Assembly: GCA_013178125.1 (NCBI GenBank)
Contig: JABLXJ010000001.1
Span: forward strand, 248,001 to 312,000
Source: Bacillota bacterium
Lineage (GTDB): Bacteria; Bacillota; SHA-98; Ch115; JABLXJ01
DNA length: 64,000 nt
Direction: 5' to 3'
Shown: positions 16,666 through 25,500 of the stretch, in pieces
Numbering within the stretch: the first letter of the stretch is position 1
Layout of the letters: every line of letters starts with the position of its first letter
Notes under the pieces: generated by a model
The model's database searches: none
Told to the model about the DNA's origin: nothing
Seen by the model: only the letters and a program-made list of their open reading frames with translations
Program-made: the position numbers and the translations under genes

Positions 16666-17661
16666 GTGAGGATGGTCAATCGCGGTGAGGAGTCCAGGGG
16701 AACCGCCCCGAAAACCGCCCTGGTCTTTCCCGGCCAGGGTTCGCAGTACGTCGGGATGGGGAAAAACCTTGTAGATGAGTGCCCCGAGGCTATTCAGGTA
16801 TTTGAGGAGGCCAGCTCTGCGCTGGGGTTTGACGTGGCCGAGCTGTGCTTCAATGGCCCCGCCGATCGTTTGAACTCCACCCCAAATACCCAGCCGGCAA
16901 TCCTCACGGTTACTTATGCCCTGTACAGGTGCATCCTGGCGCGGGTCCCGGATATGAGGGCGAATGCGGTCTGCGGCCATAGCCTGGGCGAGTACTCTGC
17001 ACTCGTAGCAGCAGGGGCCATGAAGTTCCAGGATGCCGTGAGGCTCGTGCGCAGGCGGGGCATAATCATGTCGGAGGCCTTTCCCTCCGGGGCCGGGGCC
17101 ATGGCCGCGATCCTGGGGCTTGATGCGTCCCAGGTTGTGGCGGCGTGCGCGGAGAGCAGCGGGAGCGGATGCGGGGTGGTCGAGCCCGCCAATTTCAACT
17201 GCCCGGGCCAGGTTGTCATCTCCGGGGCAAGGGAGGCCGTGGAGAAGGCCGCAGGGCTGGCCTTATCGAGGGGTGCGAAACGGGCCGTTTTTCTGTCTGT
17301 GAGCGGTCCTTTCCACTCGAGCCTCATGAAGGATGCAGGCGACAGACTCGCTCCATACCTTGAGGCGGTTGAAATCCAACAACCCGCTGTCCCCTTTGTA
17401 GCTAATGTGACGGCGGATTTCACCTCCGACCCGGGTCAGATAAGGGACCTACTCAGGAAGCAGGTTTCAAGCCCGGTCAGGTGGTGGGAGTCCATCTCCA
17501 GGCTGTGGGAGCGCGCCGGGATAAGAAGGTTTATAGAGATCGGGCCTGGGCAGGTTCTGAGCGGACTCGTAAGAAAGATTGCACCTGGGGCGGAGATAAT
17601 CAGCATAGAGCCGGGTAAGCCCCTGCAAAAGGCGCTTGAATTCCTGAAGGGGGTTCTATAA
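16666..17661 (+). CDS. fabD: Malonyl-CoA:ACP transacylase
   Basis: FabD moves malonyl groups from CoA to acyl carrier protein. Motifs are FPGQGSQYVGMG near the N-terminus, the nucleophile Ser in GHSLGEYSALVAAGA, the histidine in SGPFHSSLM and FIEIGPGQVLSGLVRKI near the end. GTG 16666 (6 bases after AAAGGA) is taken as the start; ATG 16672 is almost as good. Upstream frame overlaps fabH and is not family sequence. One base separates it from fabG. Confidence 0.95.
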   Translation: MRMVNRGEESRGTAPKTALVFPGQGSQYVGMGKNLVDECPEAIQVFEEASSALGFDVAELCFNGPADRLNSTPNTQPAILTVTYALYRCILARVPDMRANAVCGHSLGEYSALVAAGAMKFQDAVRLVRRRGIIMSEAFPSGAGAMAAILGLDASQVVAACAESSGSGCGVVEPANFNCPGQVVISGAREAVEKAAGLALSRGAKRAVFLSVSGPFHSSLMKDAGDRLAPYLEAVEIQQPAVPFVANVTADFTSDPGQIRDLLRKQVSSPVRWWESISRLWERAGIRRFIEIGPGQVLSGLVRKIAPGAEIISIEPGKPLQKALEFLKGVL

Positions 17662-17662
17662 T

Positions 17663-18415
17663 ATGGAGTTAGCGGGAAGGGTTGCCGTAGTCACCGGCGG
17701 GTCAAAGGGTATAGGTAGGGCTACCTGTCTTGCCCTCGCCACGAAGGGGGCCAAGGTTGCCGTCCTCGGAAACACCGATCTCTCCGGAGCGGAGGCCGTC
17801 GCGGGTGAGATCGTGCGTCAGGGAGGGGAAGCCTTCGCGCTGAAGACCGACGTGACAGACCAATCTGAAGTGCAAAGCATGGTGGAGGTGGTCTTGGAGA
17901 GGTTTGGAACCATTGACATATTCGTCAACAATGCCGGCATTACACGCGATAACTTCCTTATCAGGATGAAGGATGAGGAGTGGGAGGAAGTCATCGACGT
18001 AAACCTGCGCGGGGCATTCAATTGTATACGCGCTGTGGGCAAGGTCATGTTTCGCCAGAGATCGGGCAGGATAATTATTATCACCTCGGTGGTGGGCCTC
18101 ACCGGGAACCCGGGACAGGCCAATTATTCAAGCGCAAAGGCAGGTCTCGTCGGTCTTACCAGGACGGCCGCGAGGGAGCTGGCCATGCGGGGCATCACGG
18201 TGAATGCCATCGCGCCCGGCTTTATCGAGACCAGGATGACTGGCGCGATACCGGAGAGCGCGCGCGATGCCATGCTGAAGGCCATCCCGCTCGGGCGGAT
18301 GGGGAAGCCGGAGGATGTGGCGAAGGCCGTAACGTTCCTGGCGTCGGATGATGCGTCTTACATAACCGGCGTGGTCCTGCGGGTTGATGGCGGCATGGCG
18401 ATAGGATCTTTATAG
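17663..18415 (+). CDS. fabG: 3-oxoacyl-ACP reductase
   Basis: FabG is the NADPH-dependent reductase of the elongation cycle. The short-chain dehydrogenase motifs are all present: TGGSKGIGRAT cofactor loop, NNAGITRDN, catalytic Ser in IIIITSVVGLTGNPGQ, YSSAKAGLVG and the final TGVVLRVDGGMAI. The 250 residues are full length. It begins one base after fabD. Confidence 0.96.
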   Translation: MELAGRVAVVTGGSKGIGRATCLALATKGAKVAVLGNTDLSGAEAVAGEIVRQGGEAFALKTDVTDQSEVQSMVEVVLERFGTIDIFVNNAGITRDNFLIRMKDEEWEEVIDVNLRGAFNCIRAVGKVMFRQRSGRIIIITSVVGLTGNPGQANYSSAKAGLVGLTRTAARELAMRGITVNAIAPGFIETRMTGAIPESARDAMLKAIPLGRMGKPEDVAKAVTFLASDDASYITGVVLRVDGGMAIGSL

Positions 18416-18518
18416 GCTCTTTATAAATATAATACGGATTCCTGTGGATTTGGGATAATAAAGTCCGGAGAAATAAAGTCCTAAGAATATGAGATCAAAT
18501 TTCTGGGGGTGTACAAGT

Positions 18519-18782
18519 ATGGAGATGGAGGAAATGGATGCCAGGACTGAGGAAATCTTTGAAAAGGTGAAATCGATCATCGTGAGGGAGGCTAAGGTCG
18601 ATGAATCCCTCGTGACACTCGATGCCACGATGAACGACCTCTATGCTGATTCAGCAACCAGGATGAGCATCGCAGACGAGCTCGACAGGGAGTTTGATCT
18701 CGGGACCCTTGACGTCGACCTTGCCGAGGATACGACGGTGGGCGATATAGTCGAATTCATCCTCGACCAGATCGAGGAGTAG
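18519..18782 (+). CDS. acpP: Divergent acyl carrier protein
   Basis: The 87-residue protein has the ACP outline: FEKVKSIIVREAKVDESLVT, a central serine, EFDLGTLDVDLAEDTTVGDIVEFI. It sits between fabG and fabF, the normal acpP position. The phosphopantetheine site reads YADSATRMSIADEL, where a canonical ACP has GADSLDTVELV; the serine is kept but the following Leu is Ala and helix II is rewritten. Helix II contacts partner enzymes and the ACP synthase. The start is ATG 18519 after GGGGGTG. It is either the main ACP of a lineage with altered contacts, or a specialised one. Confidence 0.82.
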   Translation: MEMEEMDARTEEIFEKVKSIIVREAKVDESLVTLDATMNDLYADSATRMSIADELDREFDLGTLDVDLAEDTTVGDIVEFILDQIEE

Positions 18783-18827
18783 ATGCTCAGGTTGGGTTTT
18801 TGACCGGGACGGGAGGAAGGAAGAGTA

Positions 18828-18863
18828 AGGAAGTTGACTGCAACGAGGAAGTTGATCGCAACG
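18828..18863. repeat. Two tandem 18-base units between acpP and fabF
   Basis: AGGAAGTTGACTGCAACG is followed directly by AGGAAGTTGATCGCAACG, 16 of 18 bases identical. Confidence 0.8.
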
Positions 18864-18918
18864 AAGTAGGCGTCACGAGAAGAGCCAGCGCAACATGGTA
18901 GTAGTGGGGTGAGGGATA

Positions 18919-20160
18919 TTGGCCCATCGCGTGGTAGTTACGGGTATCGGAGCTGTTACTCCCATAGGAAACAGTAAGGAAGGCTTTTTTGATGGGCTCA
19001 GGTCTGCGAGGAACGGGATAGATAGGGTCTCGAGCTTTGATGCATCCCAGTTCAGAACCCAGATGGCGGGCGAGGTAAGGGAGTTTGACCCGGAGGTCTA
19101 CATGACGCCGCGAGAGGCATATCGCATGGACAGGTTCGCCCAGTTTGGAGTGGCTGCCGCCAAGATGGCCCTCTCAGATGCCGGGCTCGAGGTAAATGAC
19201 GCAAACGCGGCAAGGGTAGGCGTCATGATGGGTTGCGGTATCGGCGGTATGAGGACCTTTGAGGATCAGGTCCGCGTGATGCTCGAGGAGGGTCCGCGAA
19301 GGGTAAGCCCCTTCTTCGTTCCCATGATGATCGCAAATATGGCTTCCGGCCAGATTTCCATCGCCACAGGTGCGAAAGGGCCAAATGCCACCCTCACTAC
19401 GGCCTGCGCCGCCGCTACTCATGCTATTGGCGAGGCGCTCAGGACGCTCCGCTGCGGCGACGCTGATGTCATAATAGCGGGCGGCACCGAGGCCGCCGTC
19501 ACGCCGATGTCGTTCGCGGGGTTCTGCGCCCTCAGGGCGATGTCCAGGCGCAACGATGACCCCAAATCTGCAATGAGGCCGTTTGATAAGGACCGGGATG
19601 GCTTTGTGATGGGCGAGGGAAGCGGAGTTATAATCCTCGAGACCCTGGAGAACGCGCTGGACCGCGGGGCTCGAATATATGCCGAACTTGCAGGCTACGG
19701 CCTGAGCGCTGATGCCTATCACATAGTCGAGCCTGCCCCTGGCGGGGATGGAGCCGCATACGCCATGGCGATGGCAGTGAGGGATGCCGGCCTTGCGCCG
19801 GGGGACATTGATTATATCAACGCCCATGGCACTTCCACTATTCTCAACGACAAGTATGAGACTGCTGCAATCCGGAAGGTATTTGGGGATCACGCCCGTT
19901 CCCTGGTAGTTAGTTCGACGAAGTCGATGACGGGTCACCTCCTCGGAGCCGCCGGCGGTGTTGAGGCCATAGCCTGCATTTTCGCCATAGTGGAGGGCAT
20001 CGTGCCGCCGACCATAAACTACACGACGCCGGACCCCGAGTGCGACCTCGACTATGTTCCAAATACCCCGCGCAGGCGAGAGGTGCGTGCGGCTATATCT
20101 AACTCCTTCGGATTCGGCGGGCACAATGCTGTCATAGTCTTTAAGAGGTTTGAGGAGTGA
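18919..20160 (+). CDS. fabF: Beta-ketoacyl-ACP synthase II
   Basis: FabF carries out the elongating condensations of fatty acid synthesis. The 413-residue length and the Cys-His-His triad are intact: the Cys in TACAAATHAIGEA, His in NAHGTSTILNDKYE and His in KSMTGHLLGAAGG. Two flanking positions differ from the usual family consensus (TACAAATH for TACASGTH, TSTILND for TSTPLND). The TTG start follows GTGGGGTGAGGG. It is the last recognisable fab gene; rnc, which often follows, is absent. Confidence 0.95.
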   Translation: MAHRVVVTGIGAVTPIGNSKEGFFDGLRSARNGIDRVSSFDASQFRTQMAGEVREFDPEVYMTPREAYRMDRFAQFGVAAAKMALSDAGLEVNDANAARVGVMMGCGIGGMRTFEDQVRVMLEEGPRRVSPFFVPMMIANMASGQISIATGAKGPNATLTTACAAATHAIGEALRTLRCGDADVIIAGGTEAAVTPMSFAGFCALRAMSRRNDDPKSAMRPFDKDRDGFVMGEGSGVIILETLENALDRGARIYAELAGYGLSADAYHIVEPAPGGDGAAYAMAMAVRDAGLAPGDIDYINAHGTSTILNDKYETAAIRKVFGDHARSLVVSSTKSMTGHLLGAAGGVEAIACIFAIVEGIVPPTINYTTPDPECDLDYVPNTPRRREVRAAISNSFGFGGHNAVIVFKRFEE

Positions 20161-20296
20161 CGTCTCGACCCTGGCAGGGCAGGGGGGCCATGGCGGATCG
20201 CGGCAGGGGAAATTATGAGGTCGGCTGCCAGGGCGGCGTTGAAGGAGGTCGGGCGTCAGGGTCTCTTATATCGATTGGGAAGGATGGTGAGGCAGG

Positions 20297-20986
20297 GTGC
20301 TGACGAAGGTAGCGCCCGATGGGCTGGGTGTTATCCCTGAAAACGTAGTAGTTCGGGATATTGAGGATATGCTTTCTCAGCTTCCCGGCATAGAGTCGGT
20401 CCGCATCGTCACAGATGTGGACAGGAGGATAACCGAGATACATGGGCTGGCAAACTCCTCGAGGGCTCCGAAACAGATCATCAGGGATATAGAGAGCTCC
20501 TTGATGGCGGGCTGGGGGATCCGGGTGGATCACAAGAAGATAGGGATTGCCCAGGTCCAGGACGAGCCCGAACAGGAGAGGCGGGCCCTCTTCGAGAAGA
20601 GGCTCAAGATCAAGAAGGTGGATCTCTCAGTGACAGGATTGGCCTCCGAGGCTGAGGTCGAGCTCGAGCTTGGAGGCAAGGTCTATCTTGGTAGGGCGGC
20701 AGGCGGGGCCTCGTCCGGCAATAACCGCAGGCTCGTAGCGATGGCCACCCTCGGGGCTGTGGAGGCTTTCTTGCGTTCAAGGATTTCTCTCGTCCTCGAT
20801 GAACTCACCGTCACCACAATCTCGGGGCGAAAGGTTGTGATTGTATCTATCGCGGCCCTCTCCCCTGTTGGTGAAGAGACGCTGGTTGGGAGCGCCCTGG
20901 TGGATGGGGCCGAACCGGAGGCGATAGCCAGGGCTACAATGGATTCCTTAAACAGGAGAATGGCGATGTTCAAGAGCTCAGCATGA
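20297..20986 (+). CDS. Uncharacterised protein after fabF
   Basis: The 229-residue protein begins from GTG after a GAGG site. The first 75 residues (LPGIESVRIVTDVDRRITEIHGLA) alternate strands and helices like a small ferredoxin-type or ACT-like fold. The C-terminal 110 residues show a repeated beta-rich pattern (VDLSVTGLASEAEVELELGG) with a helical RRLVAMATLGAVEAFL. There is no signal peptide, membrane helix or catalytic motif that I recognise. It occupies the interval between fabF and spoVS where rnc would often be. Function unknown. Confidence 0.75.
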   Translation: MLTKVAPDGLGVIPENVVVRDIEDMLSQLPGIESVRIVTDVDRRITEIHGLANSSRAPKQIIRDIESSLMAGWGIRVDHKKIGIAQVQDEPEQERRALFEKRLKIKKVDLSVTGLASEAEVELELGGKVYLGRAAGGASSGNNRRLVAMATLGAVEAFLRSRISLVLDELTVTTISGRKVVIVSIAALSPVGEETLVGSALVDGAEPEAIARATMDSLNRRMAMFKSSA

Positions 20987-21073
20987 TGGCGGAGTGGCCG
21001 CCGGGATGGTCCGGCATGGTCGTTGGGGGCAACTATTGAGGATTGTTCGAAATAACGAGAAATTCTGCATAGT

Positions 21074-21102
21074 GAAGGATTTTTTGGCAAAGTGTTGAAT
21101 AT
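21074..21102 (+). promoter_or_regulatory. Sigma-H promoter of spoVS
   Basis: GAAGGATTT (21074-21082) and GTTGAATAT (21094-21102) are separated by 11 bases. Both match the sigma-H consensus RnAGGAwWW-N11/12-RnnGAATww without a mismatch. The predicted transcript starts about 70 bases before the spoVS GTG. Bacillus spoVS is known to be under sigma-H control. Confidence 0.8.
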
Positions 21103-21179
21103 ACTTATTTGCAAGAATGCGTTCCGCTATACTATGTATTTTTAGCCGCTTTTACATCGTCAAGGGGAGGAATCCACGC

Positions 21180-21440
21180 GTGGAGGTACTAAAGGTATCA
21201 GCACAATCAAAGCCAAAGTCAGTTGCGGGCGCTCTTGCTGCCGTGCTTAGGGAGAAGGGATCGGCTGAAGTGCAGGCGGTGGGGGCAGGGGCTGTAAACC
21301 AGGCAGTGAAGGCGATTGCGATTACGAGAGGATTTGTTGCCCCTAACGGTATCGATTTGGTCGCAATCCCGGCGTTTGCAGAGATCCAGATCGATGGCGA
21401 AGAGAGAACGGCAATCAAGTTTATCGTTGAGCCGAGGTGA
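21180..21440 (+). CDS. spoVS: Stage V sporulation protein S
   Basis: The 86-residue protein is nearly invariant across spore formers: MEVLKVSAQSKPKSVAGALA, VQAVGAGAVNQAVKAIAI and TAIKFIVEPR. SpoVS affects septum formation and spore coat assembly; it has an Alba-like fold and its molecular activity is not settled. GTG 21180 lies 9 bases after GGGGAGG, and an upstream in-frame ATG lacks a site. It has its own sigma-H promoter and a terminator at 21548-21583, so it is a single-gene unit. Confidence 0.96.
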   Translation: MEVLKVSAQSKPKSVAGALAAVLREKGSAEVQAVGAGAVNQAVKAIAITRGFVAPNGIDLVAIPAFAEIQIDGEERTAIKFIVEPR

Positions 21441-21547
21441 TGGATCAGCCGGTAATCGCACCGGCGGTTGATGCAGTTGACTGCAATGATTCCTGGTGAT
21501 TCCCCAGAAATTGCTGGCTCGTCAGCTCGTCTGGCTGTATCGCGCTG

Positions 21548-21583
21548 CCTGTTCCTCCGGGAGCCTGGATGGACAGGTTTTTT
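21548..21583 (+). terminator. Intrinsic terminator after spoVS
   Basis: CCTGT (21548-21552) pairs with ACAGG (21573-21577), enclosing a short CTCC/GGAG stem, and is followed by TTTTTTG. An additional hairpin (CCGGT/ACCGG) directly follows the spoVS stop at 21440. Confidence 0.6.
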
Positions 21584-21721
21584 GTTATCCGCGCTCGTCC
21601 TCACCGCGCTGAGGTGAACAAGCAGGACGTATCGATAAGAATATTCTCTCCTGAGATGCAATATACATTTATCGGACAAAAAGCTTGGCCACCCGGTGGG
21701 GCTCAGGGAGGGTGATGGGTC

Positions 21722-22411
21722 ATGGCTCTGAACAACCAGAAGCGGGATCTGTACCTGCTGAATTGCGCGCGGTCCGGCGATGAGGCTGCAACCGAGGACT
21801 TGGTCAGGAAGTACATACCCATGGTAAGGCACATAGTGAGAACCACCTGTCCCTATAATACCGAGGATCAGGAGGACATGATCCAGGAGGGGATGATAGG
21901 TCTCCTCGACGCGATCAGGGAGTATGACATCGACCAGCAGGGCGTGAAGTTCAGCTCTTTCGCTTATATATGCATAATCCGGAAGATATATAACTGGATA
22001 AGGCGCCAGAACAACAGCAAGCACAAGCCCCTCCTGGGGCCGATATCCCTCCATTCATATATAGACCAGGATGAGACCCGGACGATCCTCGATATTATAT
22101 CAAATGAGTCGGTCAACCCCGAGGATGTTGTTGAGGAGCAGTGGGTTCGAGAGCAGCTTCTCCGGGTGCTCAAAAACCACCTCTCGCTCTTGGAATACGC
22201 GGTCGTGGTGCTTCTCGTCAGAGGCTACACGCTGGGCGAGATCGAGCGGAAGATAGGGGTGGATGCAAAGTCTGTAGATAACGCCAGGACTCGTGTTCGG
22301 TTCAAGCTGGAGCGCATATTGCGGCAGTATGGCTCGCTGGTTAACCCGTCTATACCGCAAAAGGTGCGCAAGCGCAAGGACCTTTATCTCGAGGTGAATA
22401 TGGGGGGCTAG
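21722..22411 (+). CDS. SigH-like RNA polymerase sigma factor
   Basis: The 229-residue protein has the domains of a sporulation-type sigma-70 factor. Region 2 contains LVRKYIPMVRHIVR, DQEDMIQEGMIGLLDAIREYD and SSFAYICIIRKIYNWIRRQN. Region 4 contains LSLLEYAVVVLLVRGYTLGEIERKIG, a helix-turn-helix, and SVDNARTRVRFKLERIL. The order and the KSVDNA motif resemble SigH, the early sporulation sigma factor. It may be SigH itself or a close paralogue; rpmG-secE-nusG, the normal sigH neighbours, are not here. It lies just downstream of a gene with a sigma-H promoter. Confidence 0.78.
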   Translation: MALNNQKRDLYLLNCARSGDEAATEDLVRKYIPMVRHIVRTTCPYNTEDQEDMIQEGMIGLLDAIREYDIDQQGVKFSSFAYICIIRKIYNWIRRQNNSKHKPLLGPISLHSYIDQDETRTILDIISNESVNPEDVVEEQWVREQLLRVLKNHLSLLEYAVVVLLVRGYTLGEIERKIGVDAKSVDNARTRVRFKLERILRQYGSLVNPSIPQKVRKRKDLYLEVNMGG

Positions 22412-22526
22412 GAGGGGACTGTGAGAGGGGAAATCGGCGGGGATAAGCCGGGAAGAGAAGGATTTTCATCACGCTGCGTCGAAGAAGGTGACGTGAAGGA
22501 AAGATGGAGGCCGGGGAGGGTGGCAG

Positions 22527-25500
22527 TTGTACCTTAAACGGATAGAGCTCTCGGGGTTCAAATCATTCGCCGACAAGGCGGAGCTCGAATTCGGACCCGG
22601 CATCACGGCGATAGTAGGTCCAAACGGCAGTGGCAAGAGCAACATATCCGATGCAATCCGCTGGGTCCTCGGCGAGCAGAGCGCCAGGTTGCTCCGGGGC
22701 TCCAGGATGGAGGATGTGATATTTGTCGGGAGCGATGGGAGGCGCCCCCTCGGGATGGCGGAGGTCACGCTCACGCTCGATAATTCCGATGGGGCCCTTC
22801 CCTTTGATCTTCATGAATTGGCTGTATCGCGGCGTGTATTCCGGTCCGGCGAGGGTGAGTATTTTGTCAATAAGGTGCCGTGCCGGCTCAAGGATATTGT
22901 TGAATTATTCGCCGGGACCGGTGTAGGCAGGGAAGGGTATTCAATTGTAGAACAGGGGCGCATTGACTCCATTCTCAGCCTGAGGGCTGAGGACAGGCGC
23001 GCCATTTTCGAGGAGGCCTCGGGGATAAGCAAGTACAAGCTCCGCAAGCAGGAGGCCCTGAAGCGACTCGAGAACGCGAGGGGAAGCCTCCTGCGGGTTC
23101 AGGATATCCTCAACGAGCTCCATAACCAGCTGGGGCCCTTGGCCGAAAAGGCTCGAAACGCCGAGAGATACAAGGTTTATACGGCAGAGCTGAGGGACCT
23201 GGAGGTTAAGCTCTATTCGAGCGACTTCGTTTTAAACCGGGATGAGCGCGAAAGGTTGAGGAGATTCAGGGAAGATCACGCCCTGGAGGTCGAGAAACTG
23301 CGGGTCCAGAGGCAGGAGCTGGCGCGCAGGCTGGATAAGCTCAACGCCGGGCTGGCGGAGTGCAATTTAAAAAGGGATATTTATGAAGAAGCCCTTTCGG
23401 GGGTCTTAAGTCAAATCGAGAGGTGCAGGGCCGAAACCGACCTAGCCCGCCAGAGGCTGGAGAGCGGCAGGGAGCAGTCCGGGCAGGTGGCGGCCTCGAT
23501 TGAATCTGATCGCAGGCGGCTGGATGGCCTTCATGATGAGCTCTTGAATATACAGAAGAGGCTCGATGCTTTGCGGCAACGCAGGGACGAGCTCGCGCGG
23601 GTGCTCTCGCAGAAAGAGGAGGAGGAGGAGGAGATACGGGAGAGGACCCGCGGCGACAGGGAGGCCGAGGAGCGCGCGAAGGCCGATGTAATTGAGCTCC
23701 TGAGCGGTATAGCGGATACGAAGAACCGTCTTGCTGCGATAACGTCACTGGACGATGCGAATTCGAGGCGCCTGGCTCGCCTGGACCTTGAGGCGGAGCA
23801 GCTTGGGGCCGAGTTGAAACGGGTCGTAGATGATATCGAGGCGAGGGAGGCCCTGGTTGCGGAGCACCGTGCCAACATCGCATCAATATCGGAGGCGATT
23901 GCCTCCCTGAGGGCAAGCCTGGAACGATCCTCAGGCGAGGCCAGGCGGCTGGCTCAAGAGCGCGACAAGCTTACTGAGTCGTTGCACGCAAAAAATTCTC
24001 AGCTAAAGGCCCTGTCCGACCTGGAGAGTTCGCACGCCGGCTACGGCCGGGGCACCAGGGCTGTCCTGGATGCCGCCGGCAAGGGGCTCATCTTCGGGAT
24101 GCTCGGCGTCGTTGCGTCCGTCATAGAAGTTCCCGGGCGCTATGTTACAGCCATAGAAGCCGCGTTGGGGCGGGGCGCCGAGAATATCATAACGCGGTCA
24201 CATAAGGATGCAGAGGCGGCGGTCGAATTCTTGAAGAGGACCGGGTCAGGCAGGGCGACGTTCCTGCCCCTCGATATGCTGCGGCCGCCGAGGTTGAACG
24301 ACCTCCGGAGCGATCTCCTCAAGGTCGAGGGGGTCCTCGGGCTGGCATCCGATCTTATAAGCTACGACCCTGTTTACAGGAAGGCCATCGAGTACCTGCT
24401 TGGCAGGATAGTGGTCACGACCAGCCTCAAGGCCGGGACGCGCCTGTCACGTGCCATGGCGTCCGCCATCAAGATCGTCACCCTGGATGGGGATGTAATC
24501 CACCCTGGCGGGGCCATAACAGGAGGGAGCCAGGTCGAGAAGACGCTATCTGGCCTGGTTGCGAGGCACGCCGAGATCGACGGCCTTCGCCGGGAGGTGG
24601 ATGGCATCAGGCTCGAGCTCAGCCGCGTCAATGACGCCCTGGCGCAGGCGAGCAGGGCTCGCGATTCGCTGGACAGGGAGCTGGCAGGATTGGATGCGGA
24701 GCTCAAGCACAAGGAGATAGGGCTTTCCGCCGGTGAAGCTGAGCTGCGCCAGCTGGCGGGCGATAGGGTGAAAATCGAGCGCCAGCTTGAGGTGGCTCTC
24801 GCTGATCGCCGCGAGCTCGAAGCCTCGATGAGAGATCACGCCGGTCTCAGGGCTGAGCTCGAGGCGCGACTTGCTAAGTTGACCGTGGAGAACAGCGACC
24901 TTGAGCGGGCGGTTTCGGAAATGAACGAACAGCAGCACAAACTCGAGGCCCGGCGTGAGGCGCTGACCGCGGAGATAATGAATATCAAGGTTGAGCTGGC
25001 AGCGCTTCGCCAGGAGGAGAGCTCCCTCATGGAATCGCGCTCGAGGCTTGAGCGCGACGCGTCTGACCTGGCGGAGGTCATCAGCGCGAAGAACCAGGAG
25101 GTCTCGCGCCTTCAAGCCAGGGAGGGAGAGCTCAATGAGATTCTAAGGAAGAATGCCGGAGTCATCAGGGATCTCGAGGCCAGGCGGGGTGAGCTCGAGA
25201 AGGCCCTGGATGGCCTGAAGCACGAGCGGCGTGAGATGGCTGCAGAGGCGAGCAGCCTCCAGGCCGGGATGCAATCCGCCCAGGACAGCCTGGCCCGGGT
25301 GATAGAGGAGCTTCATAGGATCGAGGTCGATGAGGCAAGGTTATCGGTGGCGATGGAACAGCTCGAGGAGAGGCTGCGCATGGATTATGGCCTCAGTGGG
25401 GACGCTATCCCTGTGGTAAGGCTTGAGCCGGGGGAGCGAGATGCCGTCCGGGAGAGGCTCTGTTACCTGAGGGCCGCTATAGAGGGACTGGGACCCGTGA

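Noticed and set aside
19174-20124. 316-codon frame antisense to fabF
   Set aside because: fabF is fully supported on the plus strand. The reverse frame has no motif or start signal.
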